Assembly: GCF_000209165.1 (NCBI RefSeq)
Contig: NC_009068.1
Location: 124,001-188,000 of the forward strand
Direction: 5' to 3'
From: Scheffersomyces stipitis CBS 6054
Taxonomy: Eukaryota > Ascomycota > Pichiomycetes > Serinales > Debaryomycetaceae
DNA length: 64,000 bases
Notes under the pieces: generated by a model
Database searches by the model: none
The model's input: only the letters and a program-made list of their open reading frames with translations
Told to the model about the DNA's origin: nothing
Translations under genes and position numbers: made by a program
In this document: piece by piece, positions 61,401 through 64,000 of the stretch
How positions within the stretch are numbered: the stretch's first letter is position 1
How the letters are laid out: every line of letters starts with the position of its first letter

Positions 61401-62773
61401 TCGCCTATTTGTAAGTTTTTGGCCAATTTCACTCTGTCACCAAATCGCAAGTTTCTCTTTGCCTGCTCGTTCTGCTTCATGACATAGTTGGCACCAGGAT
61501 GGATATCGGGACCGTTGACTACTAATCTCTGAAGCTTCTTCCTGTTATATCTGGTACATCTCTCGGGGTATGTCAACACTTTTGCAACTAATTCCGGTAC
61601 GGCAACTTCATCAATCTTAAGATTAGGATCTGGAGAAATGACTGTTCTACCGGAGAAATCGACTCTTTTTCCGGATAAATTTCCTCTGAAACGTCCCTGC
61701 TTCCCCTTTAGTCTCTGGCAGAAACCACGGATAGGCTTGGAAGACTTGGAGCCTCCACCACCTGAAGAAGGTAAAAGTGCAGGGTTGGCAGAGTCAGAGT
61801 TGATATACATGGCTACAGACAACTGCAAGTAGTCCCATTGCTCCATCAAGTTATTGATAGAAATACCCTTTTCGATCCCGGCCTTGATCAAAGACGAAGT
61901 CCACACGATTTCTGTTAACTTGACTGTGAGATCATCTTCGTTGGACTGGCTATCCATCATGACTGAAGGTCTGATACACACTGGGGGAGCTGGTAAGTAA
62001 CGCCAAATGTACATTTCTGGTCTTCCTCCTCTGGCTGGATCCAAGCCAAACAATTCACAGTCTGAGGGGGTTATCTGCTTGAATAAATTAAGCGTTTTTA
62101 GAGGATTCAAGTCATCATAGACTCTTTTAGCGAACTTCTCAAGTTCGGGGTTTCTCAGCAACACCTGGTCGAATTCCTTATCCCAGTATTCTTTTTCGGG
62201 TGTTGGCTTCTTTCCGATCCAACGGAAAGTGTCGTGTACGATTTTCAAGGCAGCAGGCCCAGCACCACTGGCAGCCTTCTTGACTACACCATTGACATGG
62301 TTACATTTGAGACACCTTCTTTGTTTCTTACACTGGTCCAAGACCTTCTTCAAAATCTTCATTCTACGCAAGTTGTCGATGTTGGGACGGCGCAAATCGG
62401 AAATAAACTGTCTCTTGGTGTTTTCGTCTAACAACACAGCTGAACAATTCTTACAGATACATTGCAAAACTTGGATAATCAGCTTGAAGTAGCCTACATG
62501 AAAAACCGGCAACGCCAATCGTATATGGCCGAAATGCCCATGGCACGAAGCCAAATTTCCATGACAAGTTGCACATTCGTTCAGATTCAGCGATATCCCC
62601 ATTCTCGTATCGAGTGCCCCAGCTACTTTAGGAGTTCTTCCCTTTTCTAAATCATAGAGATCTCGTGTTTGCACCTCTACCTCACTCTGGGCCACAATGT
62701 CTTTGGCCGAAAGAGCGGAGAACTCGAGCCCCTTGATACACTTGGGCGCGATGTCGACTACCACTTCCTTCAT
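58427..62773 (-). CDS. RPO31: RNA polymerase III largest subunit (Rpc160/Rpo31)
   Basis: This is a catalytic subunit of ~1448 residues. I chose the ATG at MKEVVVDIAPKCIKGLEFSA because it coincides with the conserved N-terminus of Rpo31; an in-frame ATG 57 bp upstream (MNQPLQHSIIF) would add 19 residues. The clamp zinc site CATCHGNLASCHGHFGH is at ~67-83 and a second cysteine set near 110. The catalytic NADFDGD triad is at ~505-512, followed by the trigger-loop region (PGTQMTLKTFHFAGVA) and the conserved cleft segments typical of this subunit. Pol III transcribes tRNAs and 5S RNA, including the three tRNA genes here. A CACGTG lies just upstream. It is divergent from SEM1. Confidence 0.97.
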   Translation of the reverse strand: MKEVVVDIAPKCIKGLEFSALSAKDIVAQSEVEVQTRDLYDLEKGRTPKVAGALDTRMGISLNLNECATCHGNLASCHGHFGHIRLALPVFHVGYFKLIIQVLQCICKNCSAVLLDENTKRQFISDLRRPNIDNLRRMKILKKVLDQCKKQRRCLKCNHVNGVVKKAASGAGPAALKIVHDTFRWIGKKPTPEKEYWDKEFDQVLLRNPELEKFAKRVYDDLNPLKTLNLFKQITPSDCELFGLDPARGGRPEMYIWRYLPAPPVCIRPSVMMDSQSNEDDLTVKLTEIVWTSSLIKAGIEKGISINNLMEQWDYLQLSVAMYINSDSANPALLPSSGGGGSKSSKPIRGFCQRLKGKQGRFRGNLSGKRVDFSGRTVISPDPNLKIDEVAVPELVAKVLTYPERCTRYNRKKLQRLVVNGPDIHPGANYVMKQNEQAKRNLRFGDRVKLAKNLQIGDLVERHIEDGDVVLFNRQPSLHRLSILSHYAKIRPWRTFRLNECVCTPYNADFDGDEMNLHVPQTEEARAEAINLMGVKNNLLTPKSGEPIIAATQDFITGSYLISHKDSFFDRASLVQLLSMMSDADVQFDIPPPSIFKPVMLWTGKQVFSLLIKPNKKSNVVINLDAKCKTFIPPEKGLPSEMSPNDGFVIIRGSQVLAGVMDKSLLGDGKKHSVFYTILRDYGPEEAATAMNRMAKLCARFLGNRGFSIGINDVTPGFDLRRKKELMVEQAYLKCDELIDLYHRGKLETQPGCNEEQTLEAKISGLLSKVREEVGEVCIRELDSLNAPLIMATCGSKGSTLNVSQMVAVVGQQIISGNRVPDGFQDRSLPHFTKNSKTPQSKGFVRNSFYSGLTPPEFLFHAISGREGLVDTAVKTAETGYMSRRLMKSLEDLSSQYDSTVRNSSNGIVQFTYGGDGLDPYDMEGDARPVNFKRQWDHAFNITFNIKDKSLLPYEIIDLVNSILEPLEDRLIRYDNVGKILPEEDFDKIEYIDQNDAERAYYQSLRDFVTDKAEQLAQIREHRGLRTFFTRPDSEDILFDSDESAVNAVDQLLKISSKTIEKFLEQSLYKYSKAKVEPGTAVGAIGAQSIGEPGTQMTLKTFHFAGVASMNVTLGVPRIKEIINASKTISTPIINSVLVNDDDEIAARVVKGRVEKTLLKDVAFFIEDVYKNEMAYLSIKIDMSTIEKLQLELTIDDIVTAIHNAPKLKISPGDVSVSGKDRVNVLATLRESKADALKNGSNANELFFRMQQLRRSLPNICIKGLPNIMRAVINIRDDGKKELLVEGYGLKDVMSTDGIVGTKTTTNHVLEVFEVLGIEAARASIIKEIDYTMSNHGMSVDPRHIQLLGDVMTYKGEVLGITRFGLSKMRDSVLQLASFEKTTDHLFDAAFFMKSDKIEGVSECIILGQSMSIGTGSFKLVKSSNYDKKVLKMKPTLFEGLCEVASTA

Positions 62774-62863
62774 GGCTGAGAAATCAGACTGGGTGGAAAA
62801 GATGATGGAATGCTGTAATGGTTGATTCATAGTAGAGATTTTTTGAAAAAATAGAGATGTAGT

Positions 62864-62869
62864 CACGTG
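62864..62869. promoter_or_regulatory. CACGTG box, RPO31 side
   Basis: Context AGTCACGTGT, 91 bp before the RPO31 ATG. If the alternative upstream ATG (62830) is used, the box would be only 34 bp away. Confidence 0.45.
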
Positions 62870-63108
62870 TGCAGGTTTGGATCTGAGAAGAGGCGAGAGT
62901 TGGAAGAAAAGGCGAGAAACAATTATGAGATACGAGTTGAACTTTTAAGACTCTCAAAGATTTACTATACTTTCCTCAATTGGGATTTTATAGCTCATAT
63001 ACTATAACTGTAAGGGTAGTTGGACATTCTGCTTCTTCTGCTTACTGTTGCGATGATGGGAGTGTATGTAGATGAGTTTGCTCTGAGACTCCAGTTTTCT
63101 CATATGAT

Positions 63109-63114
63109 CACGTG
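63109..63114. promoter_or_regulatory. CACGTG box, SEM1 side
   Basis: Palindromic context ATCACGTGAT, 92 bp before the SEM1 ATG. Confidence 0.45.
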
Positions 63115-63205
63115 ATAATGTCGAATTGGTGGCAATGTATAGAATAGGATAAACGAAATATGAAAACTACTATTCATGTAACTTCTCTATATCATAGTCA
63201 GCATA

Positions 63206-63430
63206 ATGTCAGAACAGACTAACACACCAACGGAAGAAAAGGTCATTAAGACTTTGGAAGAAGACGACGAATTTGAAGACTTCCCAGAAGACGACAAGTG
63301 GACTGGTGAACCCAATTCCCATATCAACCCTTCCAACTTGTGGGAAGAGGACTGGGACGATGACGACAATCAGGACGAATTCTCTAAGAGATTAAGAGAC
63401 GAGCTCAGAGCCTCGCAGAAGACAAATTAG
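63206..63430 (+). CDS. SEM1: Sem1/Dss1, 26S proteasome lid and TREX-2 subunit
   Basis: The 74-residue, very acidic, intrinsically disordered protein has the two family signatures: [16 protein letters not shown] (~17-32) and [11 protein letters not shown] (~46-56), followed by a helical basic/acidic tail ([13 protein letters not shown]). These acidic/aromatic patches bind proteasome lid subunits (Rpn3/Rpn7), Thp1-Sac3 in mRNA export and, in other organisms, BRCA2. The length is usual for the family (about 70-90 aa). It is intron-free. It is divergent from RPO31, with a CACGTG box in front. Confidence 0.96.
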   Translation: MSEQTNTPTEEKVIKTLEEDDEFEDFPEDDKWTGEPNSHINPSNLWEEDWDDDDNQDEFSKRLRDELRASQKTN

Positions 63431-64000
63431 AGGCAATGAGAAAGTTATTGTAAATTAATATGATACTAAGTTCTGAATGGATGTCCGAAATGATGGCATT
63501 TGAAGTTTGATTTTCATGATGTGATTTCCACAATTTGAAAAAAATTAGAACTTGAGTACAATCTAATCTACAATAATCCATGTCTCTGCATTATCAGTTG
63601 TATCTGATATATGCGGTTTAATATCAATTCATTAGGTGTCTTCTCCTAGCGAGAGGTCAAGTGACTCGTGTACCATAGAAAGCTAAGATAGATCTACATA
63701 ATAGCTAGCCATAGATATATCTCAAAAACATAAGAATCTGCAGAACTTTGTACTCCATTATTATAGCAAGTAAATGATTTGACCGCTGTTCAATAATATA
63801 TTTTTAATAGTTATAATACTTTTCTGTATCCAAAATACCATTAGAGTGTCTTATTGCGTTTGAATATCGTTACAGTTATAACCCTTAAAACCATTATTCT
63901 ATGGTAATGGGTAGCTACTACTAAATTAAAGATATAATGCATTCGCTATGAAGTATAATATACAATCAGGCGTAGAAGTTGACCGATTTCGACTTTCTGG
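63431..64000. other. Gene-free right end of the window
   Basis: These 570 bp are AT-rich 3' flank of SEM1 with one TAGCGAG heptamer (63647-63653). No frame or RNA gene is supported; the next gene must begin beyond the window. Confidence 0.45.

Larger units (their letters stand above)
62774..63205. promoter_or_regulatory. Divergent promoter region, RPO31/SEM1
   Basis: This 432-bp region has a CACGTG box on each side: 62864-62869 (91 bp from the RPO31 start) and 63109-63114 (92 bp from the SEM1 start), an almost symmetric arrangement. Confidence 0.5.

Overview
The window is nuclear DNA of a budding yeast. It is gene-dense, most genes lack introns, intergenic DNA is AT-rich, splice signals are of the yeast type (GTAAGT/GTATGT donors, TACTAAC branch points), and the products are clear orthologues of Saccharomyces/Candida proteins. 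Several features point to a CTG-clade species such as Scheffersomyces (Pichia) stipitis: the protein set, promoter CACGTG boxes, and in-frame CTG codons at positions where homologues have small or polar residues rather than Leu. The species is an inference; the order Saccharomycetales is not in doubt. No bacterial operon, CRISPR, virus or intact transposon is present.

Layout. 0-9 kb (left arm): the 5' part of a CAND1/TIP120-like gene, a WKF-domain nucleolar-type protein, a secreted or vacuolar M20 peptidase, two small unrecognised proteins and a HAD hydrolase. 8.8-19.1 kb: a divergent Ssn6-like TPR corepressor and mitochondrial GTPase GEP3, separated by a 6.2-kb gene-free divergent promoter region. 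19-29 kb: an unrecognised Ser-rich gene with MluI boxes upstream, a tandem tRNA-Arg/tRNA-Phe pair, a mitochondrial D-lactate dehydrogenase and a Gln/Ser-rich unknown protein, separated by long gene-free stretches. 29-36.5 kb: compact housekeeping block with an intron-bearing RING protein (YBR062C-like), RSM10, TRM7, KRS1, a second tRNA-Phe and a five-intron TVP15. 37-42.5 kb: SPO71-like and STE5/CST5-like genes, convergent and only 41 bp apart. 44-64 kb: PDA1, BRR2, TRP4, SPC110, an unrecognised protein, RPO31 and SEM1.

The genes do not form one pathway. Themes that recur are RNA and translation (TRM7, KRS1, RSM10, GEP3, BRR2, RPO31, tRNAs), mitochondrial energy metabolism (PDA1, DLD, GEP3, RSM10), ubiquitin/proteasome (CAND1-like, RING, SEM1) and mating/sporulation/spindle (STE5, SPO71, SPC110).

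The most notable observations are: TVP15 split by five introns with an inferred 7- or 10-nt microexon behind a tandem acceptor; a tRNA-Arg(UCU)-tRNA-Phe(GAA) pair 5 bp apart that looks co-transcribed; a heptamer TAGCGAG/CTCGCTA occurring in tight clusters in three intergenic regions; an exact 15-bp GC-rich repeat; and a paired 17-bp dyad element. I found no clearly new multi-gene system.
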